64,000 bases of DNA from Tritrichomonas musculus. Lineage: Eukaryota; Parabasalia; Tritrichomonadida; Tritrichomonadidae. Where the stretch lies: positions 2,728,001 to 2,792,000 of the forward strand of contig JAPFFF010000018.1 in NCBI GenBank assembly GCA_039105265.1, read 5' to 3'. This document shows positions 38,401-47,697 of the stretch, piece by piece (the first letter of the stretch is position 1; each line of letters opens with the position of its first letter). The notes under the pieces were generated by a model that was not told the DNA's origin, made no database searches, and saw nothing but the letters and a program-made list of their open reading frames with translations. The translations under genes and the position numbers were made by a program.

Positions 38401-41159
38401 TTGTCTGTCAATATTTTGTTGCCAATATCGTCATCATCGCTGTAGTACTCGTATTCGTACTGGCCATTCTCAAGCTTGAATTTGCGCTTCTTTCGTCCCC
38501 CGTTAGATTTATTCTGGCTTTCGTCTGTGATTCCATTCTTATTAACTGCATCTTCATATTCATACTCATATTCGCCATTTGCATTCTTTATTCGTTGTTT
38601 CTTCCTGTTGCTGTCGTTAGCAAGTTCGTCTTCTTTTTCGAGTTCGTTTCCATCAATGTACTCATATTCATATTCACCGTTTTCGTTTTTTATTCGTCGT
38701 TTCTTCCTGTTGCTGCCGTTTGCAAGTTCGTCTTCTTTTTCTTTATCATCAATGTACTCATATTCATATTCGCCGTTTTCGTTTTTGAATCTTCTCTTCT
38801 TTCTATTATCTTCATTGTTATTTAACTTATCTGCATTTTCATCAAAATACTCATACTCATATTCACCATTTTCATTTTTAATTCGTCTCTTCTTTCTATT
38901 ATCGTCATTGTTATCTAAATCGTCTTCATCAAAATATTCATACTCATATTCACCATTTTCATTTTTAATTCGTCTCTTCTTTCTATTATCGTCATTGTTA
39001 TCTAAATCGTCTTCATCAAAGTATTCATATTCGTATTCACCATTTTCGTTCTTAACCATCCTCTTCTTTTTATTCGTGTCATTGCTAAGAATATCTTTGT
39101 TGGCATTTTCATTTTCATCAAAGTATTCATATTCATACTCGCCGTTTTCATTTTTAACTTTTCGTTTCTTTTTATTAGCGTTGTCATTTAATTCATCTGC
39201 AATTTCATTTTCATTAAAGTATTCATACTCATAGTCGCCATTTTTGTTTTTGATTTTTCGCTTCTTTCTGTTGTCCAGTTTATCCTCATTTTCATCCAAA
39301 TATTCATATTCATATTCGCCATTTTCGTTTTTAACCCTTCTCTTCTTTTTATTGTCATCATTTTTATTAATCTTTTCTGCATTTTCATCAAAGTATTCGT
39401 ATTCATATTCGCCATTTTCATTTTTAATTCTTCTCTTCTTTTTGATATCGGCATTTAATTCATCTGAGTTTTCGTTTTCATCAAAGTATTCATATTCTCC
39501 GTTCTCGTTTTTAACTCGTCTCATCTTTTTGTTGTTAACATCATCTATATTAGCATTTTCATTTTCATTTTCATCAAAGTACTCGTATTCATATTCGCCA
39601 TTTTCATTTTTAAATCTTCTCTTCTTTCGGTTGGTCAGTTCATCTTTATTTTCATCATTTTCATCGAAATATTCATATTCATATTCGCCGTTCTCATTTC
39701 TTACTCTTCTCTTCTTTTTATTAGTGTTATCACCTAGATCATCTTTATTGTCAATTTCATTTTCATCGAAATACTCGTATTCGTACTCGCCATTTTCATT
39801 TTTAATTCTTCTCTTTTTTCTGTTGTCATTGTTGCCGATGTTGTCTTCATTTTCGTCGATGTATTCGTACTCATATTCTCCGTTAGAATTTTTAATTTTT
39901 CTCTTCTTTTTGTTATCGTTTTCCGCATTTACATTCTCTTTTTCATCAAAGTATTCATATTCATACTCGCCATTTTCGTTTTTGAATCTCCTTTTCTTTT
40001 TCTGGTCTAAATTGTCTTTATTATCATCTGCATTTTCATCAAAGTATTCATATTCATACTCGCCATTTTCGTTTTTGATTTTTCTCTTCTTTTTGTTGTA
40101 TTGTTCATTATTAAAAATGTTTTCTTTAATATCTTCATCATTATCATAATATTCATAAACCTCTTCTCCATTTTCATTAATGATCTTTCTTTTCTTTCTT
40201 GTTTGGTTATTTTCAAAATCATGATTATCTTTGCTTTTTAGCGTATTATTATCATCATTATCATTTTCATCGTTACTATAATATTCATATTCAATATCGC
40301 CGTTTTGATTAACAATTTTCCTCTTTTTTCTATGTGAATTTTCATACTCGTATTCATATTCTCCTGTTTCGGGATTTTTAACTTTAATTTTTCTACGCTT
40401 TTCGCTCTTATCTTTTTGACTATCATAGATATCGATATTAATTTTATCGCTATCTTCGGATGCTTCATCGAGTAAATCAATATCATCACTATTTGAATCA
40501 TCACTAAGCGCATTTCCTTTTGCATTAAATCTAAGTTGCTTTACTTTGTTTTTTGTATTTTGCTTATTATTATTTTTAGACTCAGTTTCTGCATTATTGC
40601 CAAAGCCTAAATTCTTATTTTTCTCTTCATTATTTACTTGAATCAGTGAATTATCTTTGCCTTCATTATTATTTAAATTATTGAAATTATTTATATTAGA
40701 ATTGTTATTTTGGAAATTTTGTGCAAATAAAGAATTGTTTAATGGAGATTCATTTGTTAAGTCAGGACCACCTAAACTGGAAAGATTTAAACCTGAGGGA
40801 ATACCAATTCCAATAAATCCATCATTTGGTTTTTGAGAATTATTTTCATTTAAAGAATTTTCTGTTTTTGATTGATCAGTCGATTCGTCATCTATATCAT
40901 TTTCTGCTTGAATATCGTCGTCATCATCTTTTATCTTCCTAACATTTGTCCTATCAAAAAAATGTGCTGGTTTTGGAAGTTCTAATTTTTCTGTAGGGTT
41001 AAATTTCCTTCTCATAAAGGGTGTATCAATAACATCAGGAGATAATACAACAAGTGAAGGAGTTGATTCAAGAAAGCCTTTTGAAGACGATGAAGAGGCT
41101 CGAGAACTAGATTTTCTTGATGATCCTTTTTTAGAGCCTTTTTTAGAGCCTGTTTTCAT
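35475..41159 (-). CDS. Giant repeat protein (GEYEYEY repeats) with C-terminal P-loop ATPase domain
   Basis: 1894 residues. Residues about 1-250 are polar and Asn/Ser-rich. About 255-1000 consist of some 22 degenerate tandem repeats of 25-35 residues built on K-K-R-x-[KR]-N-E-N-G-E-Y-E-Y-E-Y-F-D-E-N. Residues about 1195-1310 are NNNNGF repeats from an 18-bp unit. Then comes a P-loop NTPase-like domain: Walker A GPRYSGKTT near 1418, Walker B LILFDHLD near 1606, and FIISVEDTDRF. This resembles STAND/ORC-type AAA ATPases, but I cannot name the family. The C-terminus has a cysteine cluster (CDTCAGC) and a short helix. Alternating basic and acidic/tyrosine blocks suggest binding to a charged polymer such as tubulin (inference). 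Two repeats are nearly identical in DNA, so the array is still changing. Confidence 0.85.
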   Translation of the reverse strand: MKTGSKKGSKKGSSRKSSSRASSSSSKGFLESTPSLVVLSPDVIDTPFMRRKFNPTEKLELPKPAHFFDRTNVRKIKDDDDDIQAENDIDDESTDQSKTENSLNENNSQKPNDGFIGIGIPSGLNLSSLGGPDLTNESPLNNSLFAQNFQNNNSNINNFNNLNNNEGKDNSLIQVNNEEKNKNLGFGNNAETESKNNNKQNTKNKVKQLRFNAKGNALSDDSNSDDIDLLDEASEDSDKINIDIYDSQKDKSEKRRKIKVKNPETGEYEYEYENSHRKKRKIVNQNGDIEYEYYSNDENDNDDNNTLKSKDNHDFENNQTRKKRKIINENGEEVYEYYDNDEDIKENIFNNEQYNKKKRKIKNENGEYEYEYFDENADDNKDNLDQKKKRRFKNENGEYEYEYFDEKENVNAENDNKKKRKIKNSNGEYEYEYIDENEDNIGNNDNRKKRRIKNENGEYEYEYFDENEIDNKDDLGDNTNKKKRRVRNENGEYEYEYFDENDENKDELTNRKKRRFKNENGEYEYEYFDENENENANIDDVNNKKMRRVKNENGEYEYFDENENSDELNADIKKKRRIKNENGEYEYEYFDENAEKINKNDDNKKKRRVKNENGEYEYEYLDENEDKLDNRKKRKIKNKNGDYEYEYFNENEIADELNDNANKKKRKVKNENGEYEYEYFDENENANKDILSNDTNKKKRMVKNENGEYEYEYFDEDDLDNNDDNRKKRRIKNENGEYEYEYFDEDDLDNNDDNRKKRRIKNENGEYEYEYFDENADKLNNNEDNRKKRRFKNENGEYEYEYIDDKEKEDELANGSNRKKRRIKNENGEYEYEYIDGNELEKEDELANDSNRKKQRIKNANGEYEYEYEDAVNKNGITDESQNKSNGGRKKRKFKLENGQYEYEYYSDDDDIGNKILTDNEIDKIVADVGDVCKINKDKEGAKKRVKNENGEYEYDNDEKKNKREGKHRGQLYNSDDFDSDDNFDIEDEKKKKKNNNDIDNTNKRPPRRNVNVTGKNKKSGKHNKNNIYDPEFKKFPEKRPALPGKDFDEYSVSSLKMEFDSDDDEEFENAFGNKDFLDESNHVTFNDMESLSTRFNTTGGDDKASVSTNAFSVFNDGPEFEEKIHRQLDFNAAGPLFEEEFKKFDPQNRRMLGRLGRLQAVQKRNWLSKIWKLYDRSNNYSDEAFWNTLEFFMNEEIDENQSQTYNNNGFNKNGGFNNNNGFNNNNGFNNNNGFNNNNGFNNNNGFNNNNGFNNNNGFNNNNGFNNNNGFNNNNGFNNNNGFNNNSGFNNNSGFNNNSGFNSSNGFNSGLNDGSNNLGGSYSRTSDYMSNFNEINRMSGLGFDDAMSSATSKTSKTSKSGVSSASWRSKKSQRGGGLSSAIKLNGMISSTKEVLRRFIVYTPALNSGLPPSLNYKAAIVGPRYSGKTTFLRSLFLQTLVFLANTGSFKSTFIIPFDARDMNPSKSHRFGQIKTNFLKTRESFYKFVSSLVVEALLIQRPDLQLFTSSLTKAFNELLDQPSKKPKKLPKPISSQDYLRRPMQSVDRLLEKIRKLYLDTIDNNNSVQQPNKKSNNVQSNLNSPFKKFIKEIVELPISIAGIFGFESTLILFDHLDLMDTTIDDTNLVELELDTMEKCQFIISVEDTDRFNRILISKPAEENIKRGTKSLNNKDVQNMPADAKTTKSITAGNRNSNTKKLSNIGSDINKTVDTEKKSQQKLSNTNSKQNEPFSVKSFAEKFTRVPVAGTCYSSFANNVLDIEFEDICEEEENEKNVKNDSASIRNSISSKSIKNFKNLRNNNKRTNKIPIPNIAFKKNISISCDTCAGCPTFVSRFDDICNGLLDLKNVVNKHQRLERAVVLTEKVEILLDLLISFGPDQQAGPPPVKTVTICNKE
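37234..37545. repeat. 18-bp minisatellite encoding NNNNGF repeats
   Basis: About 16-17 tandem copies of an 18-bp unit (plus strand TTATTATTATTGAATCCA) inside the giant repeat gene. The central copies are nearly perfect and the edge copies diverge (ACTATTATTGTTGAATCC). Confidence 0.92.
38240..40400. repeat. Tandem coding repeats of the EYEYEY type
   Basis: Around 22 imperfect units of roughly 75-105 bp. Units at about 38880-38945 and 38946-39011 are almost identical over 66 bp, indicating a recent duplication; others differ at many synonymous sites. Confidence 0.88.
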
Positions 41160-41663
41160 AAATGCTCATAAAATAAACTTTTTGAATTAATAAACAGACA
41201 TCAAATAAATTTCATTCGAAAATATATCATGAAAGTGGAATTTTATAAATAAATAAATTATGGTTTAGCATGTATAAACTCATTAATATTATCAAAAAAC
41301 ATTATTTTGCTTATAAGTCTTATTTTTTATATGATTACGTCAATAAACTTTGCCCCATCATTATTTAATTCTGCATATATTTATACTATTCATTTATTTT
41401 TTGTGAATCACTGTTTTGGATTATCAATTTTTAAATAATAATACATTATTTTTTTCATCCTATTTGTAAAATTCTTATATATAAATTATAATTATATTTT
41501 TTATTTTAAATATTTAAAAATTATTGCACTTTATTAATTAAATATTAAAATAATTAGTAAACTGTTTTCCATAATTTACTTTGAATTTTTTCAATTAATT
41601 GAAAATTTGAAATAATACAAACATATAACATCACAAAAGTATTTGAATTAATAGAATTTTCAA
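41160..41663. other. AT-rich divergent gap
   Basis: Nothing recognised beyond TTTTCAA before the MPDU1 ATG. Confidence 0.4.
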
Positions 41664-42449
41664 ATGAATTATATTACAGATTTATGCAGAATAATAATTC
41701 ACGAAAAATGCTGTGATATTTTTTTAAAGCAGCACATGTTTCGTGATTATGAATGTTTATCTCTTACAATAAGTCGGCTTATAAGCATTGGAGTTATTTC
41801 TTTTTCATCAATAATAAAAATACCTCAAATAATTCAAATTTTATATCATAAAAGCGGATTTGGGCTTAGTACAACTTCGTTATACCTTGAAATTACAGTA
41901 AATGTCCTATGTATTTGTTTTCATTATCAAAGACATTTCCCTTTTTCGACATATGGAGAAGCTTTTTTTATTTTAACTCAAAATGTCATAATTTCTTTTT
42001 TAGTTACTCATTTTGATATGCAATATCCTTTTTTATTTTGGGATTTAGTAATGATTATTGAATTTTCGTTTCTATTTTCTGTTTTCAAAAGTATTGCATC
42101 GTTATCGCTTATTTCTTTTTTATGGGGACTCAATATTCCTTTATCTCTAAGTTACAAAATCGTTCAAATTTATGATATAAAGAAAAAAAAATGTAAAGGA
42201 GAACTATCAACAATTTCTACTTTTTTAAAGGCAATTGGATCTTTGGGAAGGGTTTTTACAACTTTCAGAGAAATTAACCGCTTTTCAGTATTTATTCTTT
42301 ATTTTTTGAATTTTACTCTCAATGCATTGATTTTTCTTCAATGTTTAAAATATCCCAAAAAGAATGATTCTATGCTAGAGTTAAAGTTATTTAAAACTTG
42401 GCCAAGTTACGATATAAAATCATCAAGTTTCAATATGATTCCCTATTAA
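41664..42449 (+). CDS. MPDU1: Mannose-P-dolichol utilization defect 1 protein (PQ-loop family)
   Basis: The 261-residue multi-pass membrane protein has the two-PQ-loop design of MPDU1/Lec35, which is needed for use of dolichol-phosphate mannose and glucose in the ER. The first PQ loop is KIPQIIQILYHKSGFGLS (about 53-70), matching KLPQxxKIxxAxSAxGLS. Then HFPFSTYGEAFFILTQN matches NFPFSxWGEALFLxxQ. The second loop is NIPLSLSYKIVQI, where PQ has become PL. LSTISTFLKAIGSLGRVFTT matches LSAxTVFLxxGGSxARIFT. About seven transmembrane helices are predictable by eye. The first ATG follows TTTTCAA. Its presence implies dolichol-linked sugar metabolism in the ER of this organism. Confidence 0.9.
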   Translation: MNYITDLCRIIIHEKCCDIFLKQHMFRDYECLSLTISRLISIGVISFSSIIKIPQIIQILYHKSGFGLSTTSLYLEITVNVLCICFHYQRHFPFSTYGEAFFILTQNVIISFLVTHFDMQYPFLFWDLVMIIEFSFLFSVFKSIASLSLISFLWGLNIPLSLSYKIVQIYDIKKKKCKGELSTISTFLKAIGSLGRVFTTFREINRFSVFILYFLNFTLNALIFLQCLKYPKKNDSMLELKLFKTWPSYDIKSSSFNMIPY

Positions 42450-42720
42450 TAATAATTATATTTAAGATTCATAAAATTGATTTTGAACATCTCAAATAAT
42501 CGGTAGATGTAATTATATGGCTTTGTTTAATTTATTTTTTTTTTGGGATCCTTCGTTCTTGTATTGTATTTTATATTTAATGAATATGAAAAATGTATCA
42601 TTTTAAAGCGAATATGTTATTATATAAAGTTTTTTGTATTATTTTTTTTTTTTTTTTTTGCTTATGTAAATTGAATGATATCTGTACGTTTAAAAAATAT
42701 TTTTTTTTTTGAAAATCATA
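42450..42720. other. Short gap with T-runs
   Basis: Poly-T tracts around 42640-42660 and 42701-42710. AATCATA lies immediately before the ATG at 42721, an Inr match. Confidence 0.4.
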
Positions 42721-43344
42721 ATGATAATTACACTACTACTTGTTCTGATTATAGTACTTCTTATAATGATCATTATGGTCAGCACGGGAAATACTTGGAT
42801 ACTTAATATTTTCGATAGAAAAGAAAGACGAAATCAGATTCCAAACCAAGATTCTTTTTCGAGAAGAAGTCCCACACCACAGCGCAAATTTGCTAGTCCT
42901 ACACCTACAAATGCCAATAAATTTAATTCTTTCCATATAATTTCTACTCCTTTATATTCTCATTCTCCCAAAATTCAAGCTCATTCCAATTCAGGCCCAA
43001 AGAAATTTGTACCAATCAATTCAAATACTGATAATTCCACGCGTTTCCCGCCATCTCTTTTTTCAACGAGTCAAAATACTCCAGTTCAAAAAAATTTTCA
43101 AAGTGCAGTAGATCAATCGTATCGATCTGAAAATAAAATGCAAGACTATTATCAATCATCAAATATAAAATATCGTTTTAAAATAATTCAAGATGAGAAT
43201 ACTCCCCAGAGTTGTTACAATAATGAAGTATTGGACAATTTGGATAAAATCCCAATCTTCAAGCCATCTAAAAAACCAAATAAATATGATTATGATAACT
43301 CAAGAATTCAACGACTATATGAAAATTATTATCAATTTCAGTGA
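42721..43344 (+). CDS. Membrane-anchored low-complexity protein
   Basis: The 207-residue protein starts with a strongly hydrophobic helix (about 1-20, L/I/V only) that could be a signal anchor. A short WILNIFDRKERR segment follows, then a Ser/Pro/Asn/Gln-rich region with several SPTP and SP sites. I recognise no family. A single-pass protein with an exposed disordered tail is the plainest reading. The ATG at 42721 is preferred over the TTG 12 bases upstream because of the adjacent TCATA. An AT microsatellite follows the stop. Confidence 0.55.
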   Translation: MIITLLLVLIIVLLIMIIMVSTGNTWILNIFDRKERRNQIPNQDSFSRRSPTPQRKFASPTPTNANKFNSFHIISTPLYSHSPKIQAHSNSGPKKFVPINSNTDNSTRFPPSLFSTSQNTPVQKNFQSAVDQSYRSENKMQDYYQSSNIKYRFKIIQDENTPQSCYNNEVLDNLDKIPIFKPSKKPNKYDYDNSRIQRLYENYYQFQ

Positions 43345-43377
43345 ATCAATGAAGTTAGTTGTTTTGAATAATTCTAG

Positions 43378-43378
<1 letters not shown>

Positions 43379-43413
<35 letters not shown>
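43379..43413. repeat. (TA)n microsatellite
   Basis: About 17 uninterrupted TA units in the 3' flank of the membrane-anchored protein gene. Confidence 0.97.
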
Positions 43414-43416
<3 letters not shown>

Positions 43417-43759
43417 TCTTATTTTTAATATATATTCTTATATTCCCTATTTGAAGCATAGCCTTTTTTTGATAAGAAGTTATGTGAATATTAAATATGC
43501 AAAACATATTCATTCTTGTATATATGTTATCTAACTTGTATCTGTATGTATGATAATCCAAATCATTTATATTTTAAGTTTTCACATAAATGTATTATTT
43601 TTATATGATACTTATTTTTTATAACAATTATTTTTCATATTCATATATGTTATAAGTTTAAAAGTATTTATTAATTATTTAATTCATTAATTTTGGGTTT
43701 ACTGATTTAACCATAAGAAATGATCTGAATATATATTTGAATAAATAATAATTATTTTT
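43414..43759. other. Convergent AT-rich gap
   Basis: Nothing recognised after the microsatellite. Confidence 0.4.
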
Positions 43760-46582
43760 TTAATGGCTAATTGGAGGTGAATTCACTTGTTGTGCAGCTT
43801 TAAGAGGACAAACAGAATTACGTCTATTCTGAGGTACAGTACTTTTTCCAGTTTTATCTTTTTTTGTCTCAGTAAATTCGCTAGGCAATGGATAAATATC
43901 ACCAGTCTGCCAAGCAAACAAGATACTCTTTAAGAATTCACTAGATCTAGCTATGATAGCATCATAAACTTCTTGTGTGTGAACAATTTCAGTTGGATCT
44001 ACAATAAGAGGTCCAAATACACTGGCCAATTTTGATCCAGTTGAATTATTCTCATCATCATTATTTAAAATATCTTGTAAAAATCCAACTAAGTATTTAA
44101 GTGAATCTCTATGCGCAGATGGCATTCCATTAACGTATTCAATAGGATTCTCATAATGTAAGAAAGCATTGAAAGTTGATCGAGATATCAATGGATCAGA
44201 TATCGAAATAAGCCAATACTTCAAGAGTCCCATTAAATCTTCAACTGCAACACGATCAAGTATCTTAGGATCACTTAACATATCTACTGATAATTGTTCA
44301 ACTTTTTCTTGATCATAAGGAAGATCAAGTAAATTTGGCGTTTTAACTGCTTTTTTCTTTGTTAATTCTTTTACAATCAAAGCGAATGGTAATGGTATTG
44401 GTAAATGTGGAAATCTTTTCCTTTGTGACCACATTAATTCAAATATTGAGCACTCAAAAAGTGTATTTAAGCGTTCAATCTGAGAAGGAATGTTTTTAAT
44501 TAAATCAATCGTTATCTCATCTTTATAAGTTCCTCTTAAAAATCGACTTTCGAAGCGAATTATCGAATATCCAAAAAATTCTCTAATTTTGAAATTTTGT
44601 TGAAGAAGATGTCTGGCTGCCCAACTAACTATGTAAAGACGATTAGATTTCCGAGGTTTAAAGAGGCAGCACATGATTAAAAACAGTAAATAACAATTTT
44701 CTGCCCATCTTGGATTTGGATTATTTGTTGCTTGTTTGATTATTTGAAAGAAAGTTTCATCAATCAATTCTTGATGCGGTTGAATTAATTGGCATAAGGT
44801 GTGAGCAACAATAATTTGATTATATCCCTGAATTACTCCTATAAATTGTAGAATAGAGGTAGATATAGTTGTACTTAGCGGTTTAAGATTATTTTTGACT
44901 TTTTTTAAAAGTGGTTTTTGAAGAGGTTTGTCTGAAAATACAAGTTCTTCTTCATATGAAGATGATCCTTTTTTGGTAGATGAGGCATTTGATGGTTTTC
45001 TGAAGTTTTCTACTGCTAATTCCGTGAGTTGATATTTATCAAGCAATTCTAAAAAGCCTGATTTCGTTTTAATTGAATCTGCATTTACTTTAAAAGTATT
45101 AGCAATGAGTTCTATAATGAAAAATGGTGTCTTGATTTCAGTATCATTAAGCATTGAGCTAGTTAAACGTAAACTACTTGGTCTTCCTGATGAACTCTCA
45201 TCATCAGCATTACATCCTGATGGATCGTCGAGAAATGGTGAGCTGAAGCCAGAACCTGATGAAGTAAAGCTGAGTTGAATTCGTTCTGGATAATTGAAAG
45301 GATTGTCTGATTGAAAGGAAGATGCTTCTTTTGATAATGATATATGTGGGAAGGTAAAGGCTTGAAAGTCAACCTTTGGAGAATCGATAATATTAATAGT
45401 CCATGGTGAAAAATTATGGACTACTTGAGTTGGAACTAAATAGTCTGGCATCAATGGTATTGAATCTGTAGGTCGTACTGAAGATGGAACTCGATTGATT
45501 GAAGTCAGTATTGAAATTTGATTTTGTTGTTGCATGTTAGAAATTTGATTTTGTTGTTGCATGTTAGAATTTTGATTATTAGGCAAGTTAGGATTTTGAG
45601 TAAAATCACTTAACGACGATTGTATCATAGTCCTCGCATTTTGCCCAGGAGGAGTAAATCGGGAATAATTTTGTAAATCTGAAGATTTTTGGGTTGTGAT
45701 TTGTGGAAATTGCTTTGGAAAGGTTTGTTGCTGAATTTGTTGTGGTTGAATTTTGTATGTGTTTTGTATCTGGTTTGATGTCTGATTCTGAACAAGCGGA
45801 TTTTCTGCTTGCATTGGTTGATTTGTTGTTTGCGGATTTATTGGTGCTGTTTGAGGAACTTGTGTTTGTAAAAATGGTTTAGGGATTTGTTGATTTTGTG
45901 TTGGAATTTGTGGATTTTGTGGTGGATTTTGCGGATTTTGTGTTGTATCTTGTAGAGGTTGGATTTGTGGAATCGTGGTTTGAATTTTTGGAGGCTGAAT
46001 TTGTGGAATTTGTGTCTGTGGATTTGTTGTTTGAATTTGAGGTATTTGAACTTGAGCTGGCGCTTGCAGCGTTGGCGGAATTTGAATAAAATGAGGATTT
46101 TGAACTTGCTGTTGAATTGGTTGAGGCTTTAATTGCGACTGAAGTTGTACAGCTGTTTTGATCTGCGATTGTGATTGAAATTGGCTTGATTGAACAATGC
46201 CAGGTGAATTTGTTTTTACCGTTGGAGATGGGGGATTAAATCCATTTAAAGGGGTAACCATGGGCTGATAATTTGGTTGTAGCGATTTTGGTGAAAGCTT
46301 AGAAATAGTTGCAGGGTTATTAAGAAGAGGAGGATTTTGAGATATATTTGTGGGTGGTGATTGTGCAATGTTATTTACCGAATTTTGCGTTGTTATTTCT
46401 GATTGATCAGTCAGTTTAACTTTTACGCCAGGAGGAGCATAAATAAGTTGTTTTGTTTTCGAATCAATAACTACTGAATTTTCAGGAAATTGATATGTTC
46501 TTTGTTTTGATGTTGGTTCATAGTAAAATTTGACTCCAGTTGGTGTGTAATATTGATAAAAAGTAAGAAGCTTTGTAGTCAT
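43760..46582 (-). CDS. MyTH4-RhoGAP protein with degenerate WW domain (Vilse/ARHGAP39-like)
   Basis: The 940-residue protein has the order seen in Vilse/ARHGAP39. An N-terminal WW-like segment (YYTPTGVKFYYEPTSKQRTY) has both signature tryptophans replaced. A Q/P/N-rich linker covers about 75-400. A MyTH4 domain spans about 545-675 (LCQLIQPHQELIDETFFQII, then PRWAENCYLLFLIM). A RhoGAP domain spans about 720-900 (LLKYWLISISDPLIS, then SKLASVFGPLIV). The arginine finger of RhoGAPs (EGIFRVPGD) is replaced by PNLLDLPYD near residue 750, so GTPase activation by the usual route is unlikely. It may bind Rho-type GTPases and microtubule or actin partners. I use the ATG at 46582; the 16 extra upstream codons depend on a TTG. 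Confidence 0.85.
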   Translation of the reverse strand: MTTKLLTFYQYYTPTGVKFYYEPTSKQRTYQFPENSVVIDSKTKQLIYAPPGVKVKLTDQSEITTQNSVNNIAQSPPTNISQNPPLLNNPATISKLSPKSLQPNYQPMVTPLNGFNPPSPTVKTNSPGIVQSSQFQSQSQIKTAVQLQSQLKPQPIQQQVQNPHFIQIPPTLQAPAQVQIPQIQTTNPQTQIPQIQPPKIQTTIPQIQPLQDTTQNPQNPPQNPQIPTQNQQIPKPFLQTQVPQTAPINPQTTNQPMQAENPLVQNQTSNQIQNTYKIQPQQIQQQTFPKQFPQITTQKSSDLQNYSRFTPPGQNARTMIQSSLSDFTQNPNLPNNQNSNMQQQNQISNMQQQNQISILTSINRVPSSVRPTDSIPLMPDYLVPTQVVHNFSPWTINIIDSPKVDFQAFTFPHISLSKEASSFQSDNPFNYPERIQLSFTSSGSGFSSPFLDDPSGCNADDESSSGRPSSLRLTSSMLNDTEIKTPFFIIELIANTFKVNADSIKTKSGFLELLDKYQLTELAVENFRKPSNASSTKKGSSSYEEELVFSDKPLQKPLLKKVKNNLKPLSTTISTSILQFIGVIQGYNQIIVAHTLCQLIQPHQELIDETFFQIIKQATNNPNPRWAENCYLLFLIMCCLFKPRKSNRLYIVSWAARHLLQQNFKIREFFGYSIIRFESRFLRGTYKDEITIDLIKNIPSQIERLNTLFECSIFELMWSQRKRFPHLPIPLPFALIVKELTKKKAVKTPNLLDLPYDQEKVEQLSVDMLSDPKILDRVAVEDLMGLLKYWLISISDPLISRSTFNAFLHYENPIEYVNGMPSAHRDSLKYLVGFLQDILNNDDENNSTGSKLASVFGPLIVDPTEIVHTQEVYDAIIARSSEFLKSILFAWQTGDIYPLPSEFTETKKDKTGKSTVPQNRRNSVCPLKAAQQVNSPPISH

Positions 46583-46983
46583 TAAGTGGATTAGAATTGA
46601 ATATAAACTCAAATTCTGTATTGACAACAATAAAATTTTTGCAATTGAAAATGTAAAATATCCTTTAGAAAAATTGTGAATATCAGTTATGAATAAAATG
46701 TAAATATATAATTGTTTTCGTAGATTTAAGTTATAAATAAGAGATTTGATATAATTTTAAAATCCAGATTCATTTTCAATGGAAATTCAATTTTGAATAT
46801 GATTAAATGTTATAGAAAAAATTCACCAATGAATATTTAAATATCACTTTAGATTAAATGAGTAAAAACAAATCAACTGTATTTTAACATTATACGTGTA
46901 TCTATAAATAATTAGTCAATAGATATTTTAAATAACTATCAAAAAAAAAAAAATCTTGTATTTTTTGCACTTTATACTATGAA
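46583..46983. other. AT-rich gap
   Basis: No gene or repeat recognised. Confidence 0.4.
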
Positions 46984-47697
46984 TCACTCTGATGCTTTTG
47001 GTTTAGCAGATCTTGGTGATCTCTTTATTGAATTGTTGCCTTTCTCATCTTCATTATCTAAAAGTTTAGCAAAAATCCTTACTGGTAAAACTTCTCCATT
47101 ATATTCAAATCCTTTTTCATGAGCTTCTTCAGCCTTTTCTTCAGATAATAATTGAACATCAATTTTTCCTGAGAATTTTTTGCTTCTAGAACGTTTATCT
47201 TGGTATGTTCGCATCTTAAGATAAACAATCTTTCCAAATTGTTCTGTTAATAAGTTTTTGAGATTTGCTTCTGTCTCTTGTTTATCAATTCCTTCAATAC
47301 AAATTGTTTTATAATTAATTCGTGGATCATTCTCAATTGGATCAATTGTTCTGACAAGCGTCTTTGTTTCATCCACTTCGAGCTTGTGTGAAGTTGATAA
47401 TGCTTCAGCTAATTCTTCAACAGAAATGCCTAATTCTTTAATTTTATTAAATTTTTCTACAAATTCTGATATTTCACAGTAACGATCGTCTCTTTGGTCT
47501 ACTAATTGTTTCATATATGAATCTCTTTGAAAGTTTGGAGGACTGAAATAAAATTCAATTTGCCTTCTTGCTTGTTTTTGAATTTCTGTAAGATGATGAT
47601 GTTCTCTACGATGGTGATGATGATGATGTCCTGATTTTGATTCTTCATTACTTCCTCCAAATATGCTGAGGATTTTATTCCATATGTTTGATAGCAT
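46984..47697 (-). CDS. La-motif RNA-binding protein
   Basis: The 237-residue protein has a La motif (about 36-115: ARRQIEFYFSPPNFQRDSYM, then KQLVDQRDDRYCEISEFVEK) followed by an RRM (about 130-212: KTICIEGIDKQETEANLKNL, then GKIVYLKMR). This is the La module that binds the UUU-OH 3' ends of RNA polymerase III transcripts in genuine La proteins. Compactness (no second RRM) suits a minimal La or LARP7-like protein. The N-terminus carries an unusual histidine-rich stretch (HHHHHHRREHHH), and the C-terminus is basic with SPR sites. The ATG is preceded by TTTCAA, the Inr arrangement common in this window. Confidence 0.88.
   Translation of the reverse strand: MLSNIWNKILSIFGGSNEESKSGHHHHHHRREHHHLTEIQKQARRQIEFYFSPPNFQRDSYMKQLVDQRDDRYCEISEFVEKFNKIKELGISVEELAEALSTSHKLEVDETKTLVRTIDPIENDPRINYKTICIEGIDKQETEANLKNLLTEQFGKIVYLKMRTYQDKRSRSKKFSGKIDVQLLSEEKAEEAHEKGFEYNGEVLPVRIFAKLLDNEDEKGNNSIKRSPRSAKPKASE

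Noticed and set aside
38077-40149. Long plus-strand ORFs (up to 301 codons, S/F/L-rich) opposite the giant repeat gene
   Set aside because: They are the antisense reading of the EYEYEY repeats; the repeat period is a multiple of three, which keeps an antisense frame open. The product is a low-complexity string with no start context.
35475-41159. Assigning the giant protein to ORC1/Cdc6
   Set aside because: Walker A and B spacing is compatible with several STAND/AAA families, and no sensor or winged-helix motif was recognised.
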